In this document: piece by piece, positions 19,101 through 27,120 of the stretch
How the letters are laid out: every line of letters begins with the position of its first letter
Position numbering within the stretch: position 1 is the first letter of the stretch
Translations under genes and position numbers: made by a program
Notes under the pieces: generated by a model
The model's database searches: none
What the model was told of the DNA's origin: nothing
Seen by the model: the letters and a program-made list of their open reading frames with translations, nothing else
Virus record (IMG/VR): IMGVR_UViG_3300035698_008589
Location: 1 to 30,656 of that record
DNA length: 30,656 bases
Source: a virus
Strand: one strand, 5' to 3'

Positions 19101-20051
19101 ATGAGCCACGAAGTAGAAACAATGGCATTCGCTGGACAGGTTCCTTGGCATGGTCTTGGGGTTCAAGTACCTCACGATTTGTCACCTGAACAGATGCTCA
19201 AAGTCGCTGGTTTGGATTGGGAAGTTGAAAAGAAACCTCTCTTTTACGCCAAGCCCGACGGTACATATCAGCACGCTCCTGGTAAGCAGGCGCTAGTACG
19301 CAGCACTGATGGTGCACTCCTGGACATGGTGGGTGATGATTGGAACCCGCTGCAAAATTCTGAAGCATTCGAGTTCTTTCATGAATTTGTGGTTGCTGGC
19401 GGGATGCAGATGCACACTGCTGGGTCACTCTTCGACGGTAAACGTGTATGGGCTCTTGCCCGCATCTGTGAACCTTTTGAAGTTTTCAAAGGTGATGTTG
19501 TCGAGCCTTTCTTGCTTTTCAGCAATCCACATCAGTACGGTAAATCCATTGATATTCGCACTACCCAGATTCGGGTGGTATGTAACAACACTCTCACTCT
19601 TTCACTTTCATCGAAAGCTGACACTGCAATTAAGGTTAATCACCGACGTGCTTTCGATGCTTCAGAGGTGAAAGAAACCCTGGGTATGGTACGTCAGCAA
19701 TCTGCTTCTTATCTTGAAGCTGCAAAATTCCTGGGCTCTAAGAGAGCGAAGCCTGAGAACGTGATGGAGTACCTTGACCGGGTGTTCCCACTGAAGACTG
19801 GCAAGCGAGAAGGCGCGGTAAAAAAGTACTCCCGCGCTGCTACAGAAGCTCACGAAATCCTTACTACGCAGCCTGGAGCACAGTATGGTGCGGGCACTTG
19901 GTGGCCTGCATTTAACTCTGTTACTTACCTGACAGATCACATCATGGGCCGCAAGCAAGACAATCGCTTGGCATCTGCTTGGTTTGGTTCCAAGAAGAAT
20001 GTTAAAGAACACGCACTTGAATTGGCGATCGAATATGCTGAAGTATCTTAA
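19101..20051 (+). CDS. DUF932 phage/plasmid-like protein (TIGR03299 type)
   Basis: Recognised by the opening MAFAGQVPWHGLGVQVP, LVRSTDGALLDMVGDDWNPLQN, FDGKRVWALARI, FLLFSNPHQYGKSIDIRTTQIRVVCNNTLTLSL, and GTWWPAFNSVTYLTDHIMGR near the end. The family is widespread in phages and plasmids and its role is not established. At 316 aa the length is typical. I start at ATG 19,101 (GAGGT ten bases upstream); the longer frame at 19,080 overlaps the previous gene. It ends 10 bases before the next start. Confidence 0.85.
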   Translation: MSHEVETMAFAGQVPWHGLGVQVPHDLSPEQMLKVAGLDWEVEKKPLFYAKPDGTYQHAPGKQALVRSTDGALLDMVGDDWNPLQNSEAFEFFHEFVVAGGMQMHTAGSLFDGKRVWALARICEPFEVFKGDVVEPFLLFSNPHQYGKSIDIRTTQIRVVCNNTLTLSLSSKADTAIKVNHRRAFDASEVKETLGMVRQQSASYLEAAKFLGSKRAKPENVMEYLDRVFPLKTGKREGAVKKYSRAATEAHEILTTQPGAQYGAGTWWPAFNSVTYLTDHIMGRKQDNRLASAWFGSKKNVKEHALELAIEYAEVS

Positions 20052-20061
20052 GGGGAGCGAT

Positions 20062-20292
20062 ATGGAAGAACTCTACGACATTAACTTTGACATTCACGGT
20101 GCTACACTTGCAGAGTTATGTGATACCTTTCAGAGTCTTAAGAATCGCTGCAATACTGCAATGAGTAATGGTGGCCGCTTCTCTGCTGTTAGTCCTATTC
20201 CCGTCCCATCTAGTGTTAGTAGTGGCGGCCACAGCAATGGAACTTGCAGCAAAGCAAATCAGGTTTCGGGAAATACTTCGAACCCACGTTGA
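20062..20292 (+). CDS. Small hypothetical protein, 76 aa
   Basis: ATG at 20,062 with AAGGGGAG just upstream. The first ~35 residues look like a structured helix-strand unit (MEELYDINFDIHGATLAELC); the C-terminal 40 residues are Ser/Pro/Gly/Asn-rich and probably disordered. Its last 125 bases overlap the next gene in another frame, so one of the two ends may be wrong. Function unknown. Confidence 0.6.
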   Translation: MEELYDINFDIHGATLAELCDTFQSLKNRCNTAMSNGGRFSAVSPIPVPSSVSSGGHSNGTCSKANQVSGNTSNPR

Positions 20293-20566
20293 TGGTGGAG
20301 TTGTTCATCGGATTGGTGAAGTGCTTCGCACAAGTCTACATGGTAAACTTGGTTGTGACCGAAATTATCTGGACAATCTCATTTACCCTTACGTCGACTA
20401 TAATAAAGATGGAGAGACTACGTGGTTGCACGGAGAAATTCTAGGCTCACGAAAATCTGACCAAGCACACTGTTTAAAGATAGTTTATGATGCTTACGTA
20501 CAAGCTGGGTTTCGTGATATTGTTATCCCAGATGTTTATCGAAAATGGTATGAGAGGAGAGTATAA
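20168..20566 (+). CDS. Hypothetical protein, possibly membrane-anchored (up to 132 aa)
   Basis: From ATG 20,168 the product starts with a strongly hydrophobic stretch (SLLLVLFPSHLVLVVAATA) that would be a membrane anchor. From ATG 20,237 it would be a 109-aa soluble protein beginning MELAAKQIRFREIL. Neither start has a good ribosome site. The soluble part has VVHRIGEVLRTSLHGKLGCD and LIYPYVDYNKDGETTWLHGE, ending RDIVIPDVYRKWYERRV, and is not recognised. The coding signal is firm from about 20,240. Confidence 0.6.
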   Translation: MVAASLLLVLFPSHLVLVVAATAMELAAKQIRFREILRTHVDGGVVHRIGEVLRTSLHGKLGCDRNYLDNLIYPYVDYNKDGETTWLHGEILGSRKSDQAHCLKIVYDAYVQAGFRDIVIPDVYRKWYERRV

Positions 20567-20582
20567 TGATTGAGATGATGCA

Positions 20583-20753
20583 ATGGGCTTTCTAGTAGCC
20601 TTCGTAGTAGCGTTCTGCGTGATGCGTGGATTTCGAAATTCCCGTGTAGAGGGTGGTGGTAGTGTTATTCAAGAATCGTATGGTGTCTTCACCAACAAAT
20701 ATTTTATAACACTTATCGTACTTATCATTGGGGTACTTCTTTTAGGAAGTTGA
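20583..20753 (+). CDS. Small two-span membrane protein, 56 aa
   Basis: ATG at 20,583, TGA at 20,751-20,753. Two hydrophobic spans (GFLVAFVVAFCVM and YFITLIVLIIGVLLLGS) are separated by a Gly/Arg loop. The ribosome site is weak (GAG). Function unknown. Confidence 0.55.
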   Translation: MGFLVAFVVAFCVMRGFRNSRVEGGGSVIQESYGVFTNKYFITLIVLIIGVLLLGS

Positions 20754-20761
20754 GGTTAACT

Positions 20762-21295
20762 ATGAAACTTGATACAACAATGGGAGAACTGACTGGATCC
20801 CCCGATGAATTCGTTCAATTGAACCAGTTGCTTAGTAGAATCCTGGGAAACAAAGGTTTGTTTCATCAGATTGAATTGCCTATCCGTTTAGCATCTACAG
20901 CTGAAGTTGAAAATCCACATGATCGTGGTGAAATTCAAAAAGTAGCTAATAGTAAACGGATTGATGCTCTTCTGCGAGATGTTAAAGATTTAGTTAAAAC
21001 TAACCCAGACTTAAATTGGAGTGGTGATTTTTACTCATATAACATTAGTGGAATGGGGTTGATGCATCAGGCGAAAACTTTCGGAATTTTCGATACTGTT
21101 TCGCGTTATAATTATCAAACACGTGGGACAGATAAAGTTCGTTCTTACGTGCACAACATGCCACTTCCAAATTGGGTGTTAGTTAAACTTATTGTACTTT
21201 ATCGCCATCATGGTTTTGGTGATGATGAAATTCCAACAACACTCTTGAATAAAGCAGGGCGTGGCAAAACTGAAAGTAGCACTACTAAAAGTTAA
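20762..21295 (+). CDS. Hypothetical protein, 177 aa, C-terminus cut by a tandem duplication
   Basis: ATG at 20,762 with GAGGT six bases upstream. A soluble helical protein with IDALLRDVKDLVKTNPDLNW, SYNISGMGLMHQAKTFGIFD and WVLVKLIVLYRHHGFGDDE; not recognised. Near the end, a 26-base unit is tandemly repeated (21,268-21,319) and the stop codon TAA lies at the repeat junction. Without the duplication the frame would continue for five more codons (SKRFY) to TAA, so the duplication probably created the present end. Confidence 0.7.
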   Translation: MKLDTTMGELTGSPDEFVQLNQLLSRILGNKGLFHQIELPIRLASTAEVENPHDRGEIQKVANSKRIDALLRDVKDLVKTNPDLNWSGDFYSYNISGMGLMHQAKTFGIFDTVSRYNYQTRGTDKVRSYVHNMPLPNWVLVKLIVLYRHHGFGDDEIPTTLLNKAGRGKTESSTTKS

Positions 21296-21319
21296 CTGAA
21301 AGTAGCACTACTAAAAGTT
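21268..21319 (+). repeat. Exact 26-bp tandem duplication creating a stop
   Basis: Two adjacent identical 26-base units (21,268-21,293 and 21,294-21,319), each containing the self-complementary AGTAGCACTACT. The unit is not a multiple of three, so the second copy is out of frame and the junction GTTAACT supplies TAA. Confidence 0.9.
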
Positions 21320-21349
21320 CAAAACGTTTTTATTAAACGGAGATTTATT

Positions 21350-21622
21350 ATGAGTTCATGGAAAACAGTATTGGCGTATGTAATTGTTATTAGTGTTGTG
21401 GGTGTTGGTGGTTGGCTTGTAGCTAAATCCCTACGCCTCTGGGACAGTATGGTTACTTCTGGGTGGCCGGTTGCTGAAACGACAGCATATCAGGTTGAAG
21501 CTCATGGGTTTAACTTTCGCGCTTATGAGTGGATTACGCCTTCTGGTAAGGTATGTAATCAGACATTCACCACTGACGGTATCGGTGGATTGGATTGTGT
21601 AGCAGCACCTGCACCAAAATGA
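21350..21622 (+). CDS. Membrane-anchored hypothetical protein, 90 aa
   Basis: One N-terminal membrane segment (VLAYVIVISVVGVGGWLVA) followed by a small periplasmic-type domain with two Cys (GKVCNQTFTT and GLDCVAAP) that could form a disulphide. AACGGAG lies nine bases before the ATG. Its TGA overlaps the next ATG. Function unknown. Confidence 0.65.
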   Translation: MSSWKTVLAYVIVISVVGVGGWLVAKSLRLWDSMVTSGWPVAETTAYQVEAHGFNFRAYEWITPSGKVCNQTFTTDGIGGLDCVAAPAPK

Positions 21623-21813
21623 GTGCTTTTAAAGTTTCGCTAACTGATAGTAAAATTCGAGCTGATGGTGTGTTAAACACGTATACATTCAAGTTCGATG
21701 ATTTGGGACCAACTGTGTTAACTCGGGTGCCAGTAGAGGCAGGAGACATTATTGAAGCAAAAAATAAACTTGACAAGTTTATCGTAGATGAGTTAGAATT
21801 TACTAACTGTTAA
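21619..21813 (+). CDS. Small hypothetical protein, 64 aa
   Basis: Starts at ATG 21,619 inside the previous stop (ATGA). It reads MSAFKVSLTDSKIRADGVLN, then TYTFKFDDLGPTVL and ends DKFIVDELEFTNC; likely beta-rich. Not recognised. Confidence 0.65.
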   Translation: MSAFKVSLTDSKIRADGVLNTYTFKFDDLGPTVLTRVPVEAGDIIEAKNKLDKFIVDELEFTNC

Positions 21814-21827
21814 GCGGAGACAACACT

Positions 21828-22016
21828 ATGGATTACGAACATTCAGAAGATGAATTATATCAAGTAATGGTTCAGGGATGGGACGCGGCTGGGAAACACA
21901 CCCACCTTCGTAATCCATATGCTGCAGTTAAAGGTAAAGAATCTCTCTTTGAAGCTTTTGCTAGAGGAGCTAGACAGTGGGGAAAATGTAATAGGAGAGA
22001 CGTGACATGGACTTGA
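21828..22016 (+). CDS. Small hypothetical protein, 62 aa
   Basis: ATG at 21,828 with GCGGAG ten bases upstream. Opening MDYEHSEDELYQVMVQGWDA, then SLFEAFARGARQWGKCNRRD. It resembles the unnamed small helical phage proteins with an 'LFxAFxxGAR' helix. Overlaps the next gene by 10 bases. Confidence 0.65.
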   Translation: MDYEHSEDELYQVMVQGWDAAGKHTHLRNPYAAVKGKESLFEAFARGARQWGKCNRRDVTWT

Positions 22017-22282
22017 CTAGAAAAGCAAAATATTCAGATGGTTTGAAACATGCCGTCGGTGAGCTTGTTGACATGGCTATAGCTATGGAACATCTTGGCA
22101 TGAAAACTTCTCGATTAAATAGAATTATTGATGAGATTGAAGCTAGTCAAGAAGGATATGATAAGCTGATTAGCGATGATATTACTGAGAATTTCAATGC
22201 TGCAAATGAATCTTTTGGTAAGACATTGTCTACCTTACTCGCTGGCGCTACTGATAAGAGAAAAATTGGAGAAGATAAATAG
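22007..22282 (+). CDS. Helical hypothetical protein, 91 aa
   Basis: ATG at 22,007 with GGAGAG upstream. Almost entirely helical and probably coiled-coil (LVDMAIAMEHLGMKTSRLNR, IIDEIEASQEGYDKLISDD). No family recognised. Its stop TAG shares bases with the GTG start of the phosphoesterase (TAGTG), implying coupling. Confidence 0.65.
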   Translation: MDLTRKAKYSDGLKHAVGELVDMAIAMEHLGMKTSRLNRIIDEIEASQEGYDKLISDDITENFNAANESFGKTLSTLLAGATDKRKIGEDK

Positions 22283-22806
22283 TGGATGTGTTTTTCACAA
22301 GTGATTTGCATTTAGGCCAACCAGCAGTTTTGAAATATAGAAACTGGTTTGGATTTGAGACAGTTGCAGAGCACAATGAATTTGTCATGTCAACTATTGA
22401 AGCGCTCCCGAGTCGTACTATTCTTTACAACTTGGGTGATTGGATTTTCAAGACACCTAACGCTGAAGCAACAGTTGCAGAATGGCGTGCACGAACAGCA
22501 CATATCAACACTGTGAATTTTGTATATGGTAACCACGATGAACTTCCAAGAGAAGCATACGAAGATACTTTCGATAAAATTCATGGATTCTTCAAGTACA
22601 AAAAATGCTGGATTTCGCACGCGCCTATTCACCCAGCTGAATTGTTTGGTAAAGTTAACATTCACGGACATGTTCACAAAAATTCAAATGCAATTAGTGA
22701 GCTGTGTCCTCCTTATACTAAAGGCGCTAAATATTTCAATGTCAATTGGGATTTTTGGGAGCGCCCTCTTAGTCTAGAAGAAATCCGGAGTTTTCTCAAT
22801 GAGTAA
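22282..22806 (+). CDS. Calcineurin-like metallophosphoesterase
   Basis: All metal-ligand motifs of the family are present in order: FTSDLHLG, LYNLGDWIF, VYGNHDE, WISHAPIHP and NIHGHVHKN. It starts with GTG at 22,282, overlapping the preceding stop. At 174 aa it is the compact phage/YfcE-like form that hydrolyses phosphodiesters or small phosphate esters. The substrate is unknown; nucleotide second messengers or phosphate-modified nucleic acids are possible. It overlaps the next gene by 8 bases. Confidence 0.9.
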   Translation: MDVFFTSDLHLGQPAVLKYRNWFGFETVAEHNEFVMSTIEALPSRTILYNLGDWIFKTPNAEATVAEWRARTAHINTVNFVYGNHDELPREAYEDTFDKIHGFFKYKKCWISHAPIHPAELFGKVNIHGHVHKNSNAISELCPPYTKGAKYFNVNWDFWERPLSLEEIRSFLNE

Positions 22807-23098
22807 ATTTGTTATTAACCCCTCACCAATTCTTATTACTGTCTTTAAAATTGTTGCGTGGTGTGCAGCTAATGTTGCTGCAATATTGCTTACTATTTAC
22901 ACGATAAGTATTAGTACGTGGGTTACTACATTCATTGGTCTTACAATTCTAGCTTTTGTTTTCTGGATTAACATAGCATTAATATGTTGGAGAATTGATG
23001 CAACAGCGTATATGGCATCTCATGAGGATAGAACAATTAGCTTCAAAGATTATCTTCTTTGTACATTTGTCACTATTGAAGAAAAGGAAGACTTTTAA
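22799..23098 (+). CDS. Membrane protein with two spans, 99 aa
   Basis: Two transmembrane segments (ILITVFKIVAWCAANVAAIL plus ISTWVTTFIGLTILAFVFWI) are followed by a short cytoplasmic tail (SHEDRTISFKDYLL). ATGA overlap into the downstream gene indicates coupling with the nicotinamidase. Function unknown. Confidence 0.65.
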   Translation: MSKFVINPSPILITVFKIVAWCAANVAAILLTIYTISISTWVTTFIGLTILAFVFWINIALICWRIDATAYMASHEDRTISFKDYLLCTFVTIEEKEDF

Positions 23099-23715
23099 TG
23101 AAAGCATTAATTGTGGTTGATATGCAGAATGATTTTATGGAACACGGTGCATTAGCAGTGCCGGGTGCAGATGACGCTTTTGCTTTTCGGGTGAAATCAT
23201 ATATTAACCATCTTCTACATTCTCCTGAACCACCAATGCTAGTGTTTACTCAAGACACTCACCCAATGAATCATGAATTTTTTGCAGAAAATCATAATGA
23301 CAAACGTCATTTCGAAATCGACTTAGACGGTAATACCTTTTGGCCAGCACACTGTGTGATTGGTGATTATGGGTGGGAGTTTCATCCACTACTGCAGCAC
23401 ATTACACCCTACGCGGACGTGATTATCCGGAAAGGTATGAATAGATTTGTAGATTCTTATTCTGCATTTTTTGATAATGATGGAGTATCTTCTGGTTTAG
23501 GCGCAATGTTAACTACTAAAGGTGTAAATGAAATTGAAATTATTGGGTTAGCTCTAGATTACTGTGTTGCTTGGACTGCATTAGATGCGTCTACAATAAA
23601 AAGTATGGCAGTAACAGTAAATGCTGAATTTTGTAAAGCTATCAATCCAGGTCATAATATGCGGCGTGAACTAAATAACGCTGGAGTTTTTATTAAGGAG
23701 AGTAATCATGTTTAA
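23098..23715 (+). CDS. pncA: Nicotinamidase (PncA-like, isochorismatase superfamily)
   Basis: Hydrolyses nicotinamide to nicotinate and ammonia, the first step of NAD+ salvage. The catalytic triad Asp8 (VVDMQNDF), Lys112 (IIRKGMNRF) and Cys156 (LALDYCVAWTALDA) is intact. Metal-binding residues are in TQDTHPMNH (Asp53, His55) and FWPAHCV (His85). At 205 aa it has the family's usual length. Phage PncA-like enzymes may restore NAD+ consumed by defence systems or supply virus replication; here no partner NAD gene lies in the window. ATG overlaps the previous stop. Confidence 0.9.
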   Translation: MKALIVVDMQNDFMEHGALAVPGADDAFAFRVKSYINHLLHSPEPPMLVFTQDTHPMNHEFFAENHNDKRHFEIDLDGNTFWPAHCVIGDYGWEFHPLLQHITPYADVIIRKGMNRFVDSYSAFFDNDGVSSGLGAMLTTKGVNEIEIIGLALDYCVAWTALDASTIKSMAVTVNAEFCKAINPGHNMRRELNNAGVFIKESNHV

Positions 23716-24169
23716 AGTTTTGATTGTAGGAATAATGATGTTTGCTATTACCGGGTGTCAATCACTTGGTGGTAAAGAGACGGTTGGTTTGCTCGGTGGC
23801 GCCGCTGCTGGTGGTTTGGTCGGGAGTCAATTTGGTGGTGGGAGTGGTAAGGCTATTGCTACGACTGTGGGTGTTTTCCTTGGTGGTATGGCAGGGCGAA
23901 GTATCGGTGCACAACTTGACGCTGCCGATAATCGAATGATGCAGAATTCTTTCCAGACTGCACTTGAGCGTGCACCTAACAATACGAAAGTTCAATGGGA
24001 TAATCCTAACACTGGAAATGCTGGAGTGACTATTCCTACATCAACACGCAAAACTGCGGAAGGTAAATACTGCCGTGAATATAATCACCGAGTCAAAGTC
24101 GCTGGTGGTTTACACAATTCATATGGACTAGCGTGTCGCCAGCCTGACGGTTCTTGGGAGATTCAATAA
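23708..24169 (+). CDS. Glycine-zipper lipoprotein (Rickettsia 17-kDa antigen type)
   Basis: Signal peptide with lipobox (MMFAITGC, Cys17), then a glycine zipper (GLLGGAAAGGLVGSQFGGGS and TTVGVFLGGMAGRSIGAQLD). The end KYCREYNHRVKVAGGLHNSYGLACRQPDGSWEIQ is the characteristic C-terminus of the 17-kDa surface-antigen family, common in alphaproteobacterial outer membranes. Such a lipoprotein could alter the host surface during infection, for example in superinfection exclusion. Likely acquired from a host. Overlaps pncA by 8 bases. Confidence 0.85.
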   Translation: MFKVLIVGIMMFAITGCQSLGGKETVGLLGGAAAGGLVGSQFGGGSGKAIATTVGVFLGGMAGRSIGAQLDAADNRMMQNSFQTALERAPNNTKVQWDNPNTGNAGVTIPTSTRKTAEGKYCREYNHRVKVAGGLHNSYGLACRQPDGSWEIQ

Positions 24170-24342
24170 TGTTTTGGGAATCATGGGATGTAGTAGAAAA
24201 AACTTTTGGTATTATTGTTGTGTTACTTATTGTTTTCTCTATTTGGCTTATTAGTTCAGTAGTATCTGCAATGATTGAAATGAAGCGTGGAGTTGTTATG
24301 TGTGCTGATTCTAATGGTGATATTAAAGGATGGTTGAAATGA
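24169..24342 (+). CDS. Small single-span membrane protein, 57 aa
   Basis: ATG at 24,169 shares a base with the previous stop (TAATG). One membrane segment (FGIIVVLLIVFSIWLISSVV) followed by a short basic tail. Its TGA overlaps the next ATG. Function unknown. Confidence 0.65.
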   Translation: MFWESWDVVEKTFGIIVVLLIVFSIWLISSVVSAMIEMKRGVVMCADSNGDIKGWLK

Positions 24343-24611
24343 GTAAGAAACAAAGAATTTTAGATTTGGAACTTCAAGTCTATCAATTAAGTATGGTCGT
24401 AAGAGCGCTTATTGCAGATTTGAATTCACTTAAGGTTAAAGTTAGTCTCATAAAAAAGCCGGTGGAGCAAGGAAACCCTAAGCCCCTGACATTTCCAAAT
24501 CACCCGGTTATACCATCATATCCACAACCCGGTGAAACCCATTATCAACACCCCGACCTTCATAGATGGCCACCAACATTCATGAGCGGCACTAAGGATT
24601 ATGAAAAATAA
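24339..24611 (+). CDS. Hypothetical protein with coiled coil and Pro-rich tail, 90 aa
   Basis: Starts at ATG 24,339 (ATGA overlap). The first ~45 residues form a likely coiled coil (RILDLELQVYQLSMVVRALI), then a Pro/His-rich tail (HPVIPSYPQPGETHYQHPDL). Not recognised. Confidence 0.65.
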   Translation: MSKKQRILDLELQVYQLSMVVRALIADLNSLKVKVSLIKKPVEQGNPKPLTFPNHPVIPSYPQPGETHYQHPDLHRWPPTFMSGTKDYEK

Positions 24612-24850
24612 TGAATTCCAGACATGCAGCACGCGCACAACGTATCAAAGAGCGAGATCGCCGAGTTGAAGAAATCATTCTCCGTGAACTTGAAGATGGT
24701 GCAAAACAAGCTTGGCCGATTTTGGAAACTGTTAAACGACATCTCACTGATGTTCCAGAACGAATGGTTCTCCGACGAATATATACGATCATGGGAGTTG
24801 ACACTGACTTGATTCCCGATTCACAAGAGAATGATTATATTTTGCTTTAG
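24611..24850 (+). CDS. Small basic hypothetical protein, 79 aa
   Basis: TAATG overlap start at 24,611. Very basic N-terminal helix (MNSRHAARAQRIKERDRRVE), then WPILETVKRHLTDVPERMVL, possibly a DNA-binding helical domain. Function unknown. It ends nine bases before the glycosyltransferase. Confidence 0.65.
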   Translation: MNSRHAARAQRIKERDRRVEEIILRELEDGAKQAWPILETVKRHLTDVPERMVLRRIYTIMGVDTDLIPDSQENDYILL

Positions 24851-24859
24851 GAGTTAAGC

Positions 24860-25846
24860 ATGAAATTTAGTATTACCGACGACACCAAAGCACCTGCTAC
24901 TGGTGATATTTCTGATGAAGGTGTTACCGTAAATGGTAATGGTGGAACAGAACAAATGCTTCAAAATTTAAAAGAGCGTGTAAATTCTAGTCTTCTAGAT
25001 GAGGTTAACATTATCTGTTCGCGTGTACGTGCAGTAGATAGTGAGCGCCCTAACCTTCTGTGGTTACATGATTTGTGGAATGATCCAGAAGCTACTCATC
25101 TACAACAAGAAGAATCACGAGATCGTTTTGCTAAAACACTCTTCGTCTCAAATTGGCAGATGTTTGGTTACAACGCATTTCTTGGTGTACCGTATAAGAA
25201 TTCGCTTGTAATGCGGAATGCAATTGACCCGTTTGAAACTGTAAAGAAATCAAAAGACGTCATTCGTATCATTTATCACACTACACCGCACAGAGGACTT
25301 GAACTCTTATGGCCTATCTACAAAAGCCTCTATGAAATCCATGGTGATAGTATTCATCTTGACGTGTTCTCGAGCTTTGAAGCATACGGTTGGAAAGAAA
25401 GAGATTCCGAGTATACACAACTCTTTGATTATCTCTCCGAACACGAAGGGATTACGTATCACGGATATCAGCCAAATGAAGTTGTAAGGGAAGCACTAAA
25501 AGAAGCACACATCTTTGCGTATCCTTCTATCTGGCCTGAAACTTCTTGCATCTCTGTAATGGAAGCAATGAGCGCTGGGTGTGCAGTCATCTGCCCTAAT
25601 CTTGCAGCACTACCAGAAACTACTGGCGGCCTTGCTACAATGTATCAATGGAGTGAAGATTCTCACGAACACATGAACATGCATGCTTCAATTCTTGATT
25701 ATCTCGTTCGCAATTTTTGGGAAGATGGTCACCAAGAGAAGCTAGCATATGTAAAGAACTATGCAGACAATATGTATAACTGGGATTCACGCGGTCCTGA
25801 ATGGGAAGGTCTATTGAACTCCGTTATAAAGAATCATAAGGGTTAA
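24860..25846 (+). CDS. Glycosyltransferase family 4-type
   Basis: A retaining GT-B glycosyltransferase. Motifs include the N-terminal GGTEQMLQNL, FVSNWQM (linker), IDPF (sugar-donor domain start), VIRIIYHTTPHRGLELLWPI and the donor-binding EX7E region FAYPSIWPETSCISVMEAMSAGCAVI, followed by NLAALPETTGG. At 328 aa it is compact, as in several phage GTs. It follows with a ribosome site GGAG and precedes the sugar dehydrogenase by two bases. Acceptor unknown: phage DNA, virion or host surface glycan. Confidence 0.85.
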   Translation: MKFSITDDTKAPATGDISDEGVTVNGNGGTEQMLQNLKERVNSSLLDEVNIICSRVRAVDSERPNLLWLHDLWNDPEATHLQQEESRDRFAKTLFVSNWQMFGYNAFLGVPYKNSLVMRNAIDPFETVKKSKDVIRIIYHTTPHRGLELLWPIYKSLYEIHGDSIHLDVFSSFEAYGWKERDSEYTQLFDYLSEHEGITYHGYQPNEVVREALKEAHIFAYPSIWPETSCISVMEAMSAGCAVICPNLAALPETTGGLATMYQWSEDSHEHMNMHASILDYLVRNFWEDGHQEKLAYVKNYADNMYNWDSRGPEWEGLLNSVIKNHKG

Positions 25847-25848
25847 TC

Positions 25849-27105
25849 ATGACAAGTTATAAAATTGGTTTTGTGGGTGTAGGGAAGCTAGGTAAAGACG
25901 CTGCAGAAGTTATGCATGAAGCAGGACATGACGTCACTGGCTTCGATGTCAACTTTGTAGATACTAAAGTTTACATGGCAGATGATTTGGAAGATGCTGT
26001 GAAAAATAAACAGATTGTCTTCGTTGCTGTACCTACACCACATCATCCAGACTATGACGGTAAAGCACCAACATCACACCTTCCACCAAAGGATTTTAAT
26101 TATGACATTGTAACACAGGCAATTAAAGATGTTGATAATCATGTAACACCCGGTACACTCATTGTACTTATTTCTACAGTGTTACCAGGAACAGTAAGGC
26201 GTGAGATTGCACCTTTAATTGAGAATGGGCAGTTCATCTATAATCCGTATCTCATCGCACAGGGTACAGTGAAATCTGATATGCGTAATCCGGAGATGAT
26301 GATCTTTGGTACTGAAACTGGTGAACCAAATAGTATTTACGATTCACTTGTAAAATTCTACTCTACAATTGTAATAGACCCAAACACCCGCACTGAATTG
26401 GGTACATGGGAAGAAGCAGAAAGTATCAAAATCTTCTATAACACTTTCATCACAGCAAAACTCGTGCTTGTGAATATGATCCAAGACGCATCAGAAGTTG
26501 TTGGCAATATGAATGTTGATGTTGTAACAAACGCTTTGAAGAAGTCAACAGATCGCATCATGGGTCCTAAGTATATGAAAGCAGGACTTGGTGACGGAGG
26601 TGGGTGTCATCCAAGAGATAACATTGCACTTCGATGGTTTGCTAAGCAGCACGATTTTGGGTACGATCTCTTTGATGCAATTATGACAGCAAGAGAGCAA
26701 CAAGCGCGTAACATGGCTTTCTGCCTTATAGAGACACTTGCTTTCGTTGCAATGAAAAGACCTAGTACATCAAACCAAGAGAATTACCTTGTGCGTATAA
26801 TGGGTAAGGGATTTAAGCCGGGCGTACACCAAGCAGAAGGATCACCCTCAATGCTAATAGGACATTATTTGGAGCATGAGTGGAATTGTACTGTCATCTA
26901 CGAAGATGAAGCAGCACACGGTAATGTTGATGGTTACATCATTGGATGGCCTGAGTACTTTGATGATCATCCTTTCCACAAAGGTTCTGTAGTGATTGAC
27001 CCATGGCGTACATTGAAGCACGACGCTAAGAATCTCAAAGACGTTACTCTTATCTCTTATGGAAACACAAGAGAAGAAGAAGAAGTTCAAAGATTATATC
27101 AATAA
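25849..27105 (+). CDS. UDP-glucose/GDP-mannose-type 6-dehydrogenase
   Basis: Oxidises a sugar nucleotide to the uronic acid using two NAD+. The N-terminal Rossmann motif is KIGFVGVGKLGKDAAEVMHE with GFDVN; VFVAVPTPHHPDYDGKAP and STVLPGTVRREI are family blocks. AESIKIFYNTFITAKLVLVN is the central helix, and LGDGGGCHPRDNIAL holds catalytic Cys253 (canonical GFGGSCFPKD). The C-terminal third is recognisable but divergent. Together with the GT upstream it forms a sugar-modification pair. NAD+ use links it loosely to the upstream nicotinamidase. Confidence 0.88.
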   Translation: MTSYKIGFVGVGKLGKDAAEVMHEAGHDVTGFDVNFVDTKVYMADDLEDAVKNKQIVFVAVPTPHHPDYDGKAPTSHLPPKDFNYDIVTQAIKDVDNHVTPGTLIVLISTVLPGTVRREIAPLIENGQFIYNPYLIAQGTVKSDMRNPEMMIFGTETGEPNSIYDSLVKFYSTIVIDPNTRTELGTWEEAESIKIFYNTFITAKLVLVNMIQDASEVVGNMNVDVVTNALKKSTDRIMGPKYMKAGLGDGGGCHPRDNIALRWFAKQHDFGYDLFDAIMTAREQQARNMAFCLIETLAFVAMKRPSTSNQENYLVRIMGKGFKPGVHQAEGSPSMLIGHYLEHEWNCTVIYEDEAAHGNVDGYIIGWPEYFDDHPFHKGSVVIDPWRTLKHDAKNLKDVTLISYGNTREEEEVQRLYQ

Positions 27106-27120
27106 AGCGTTTTATTAAAT

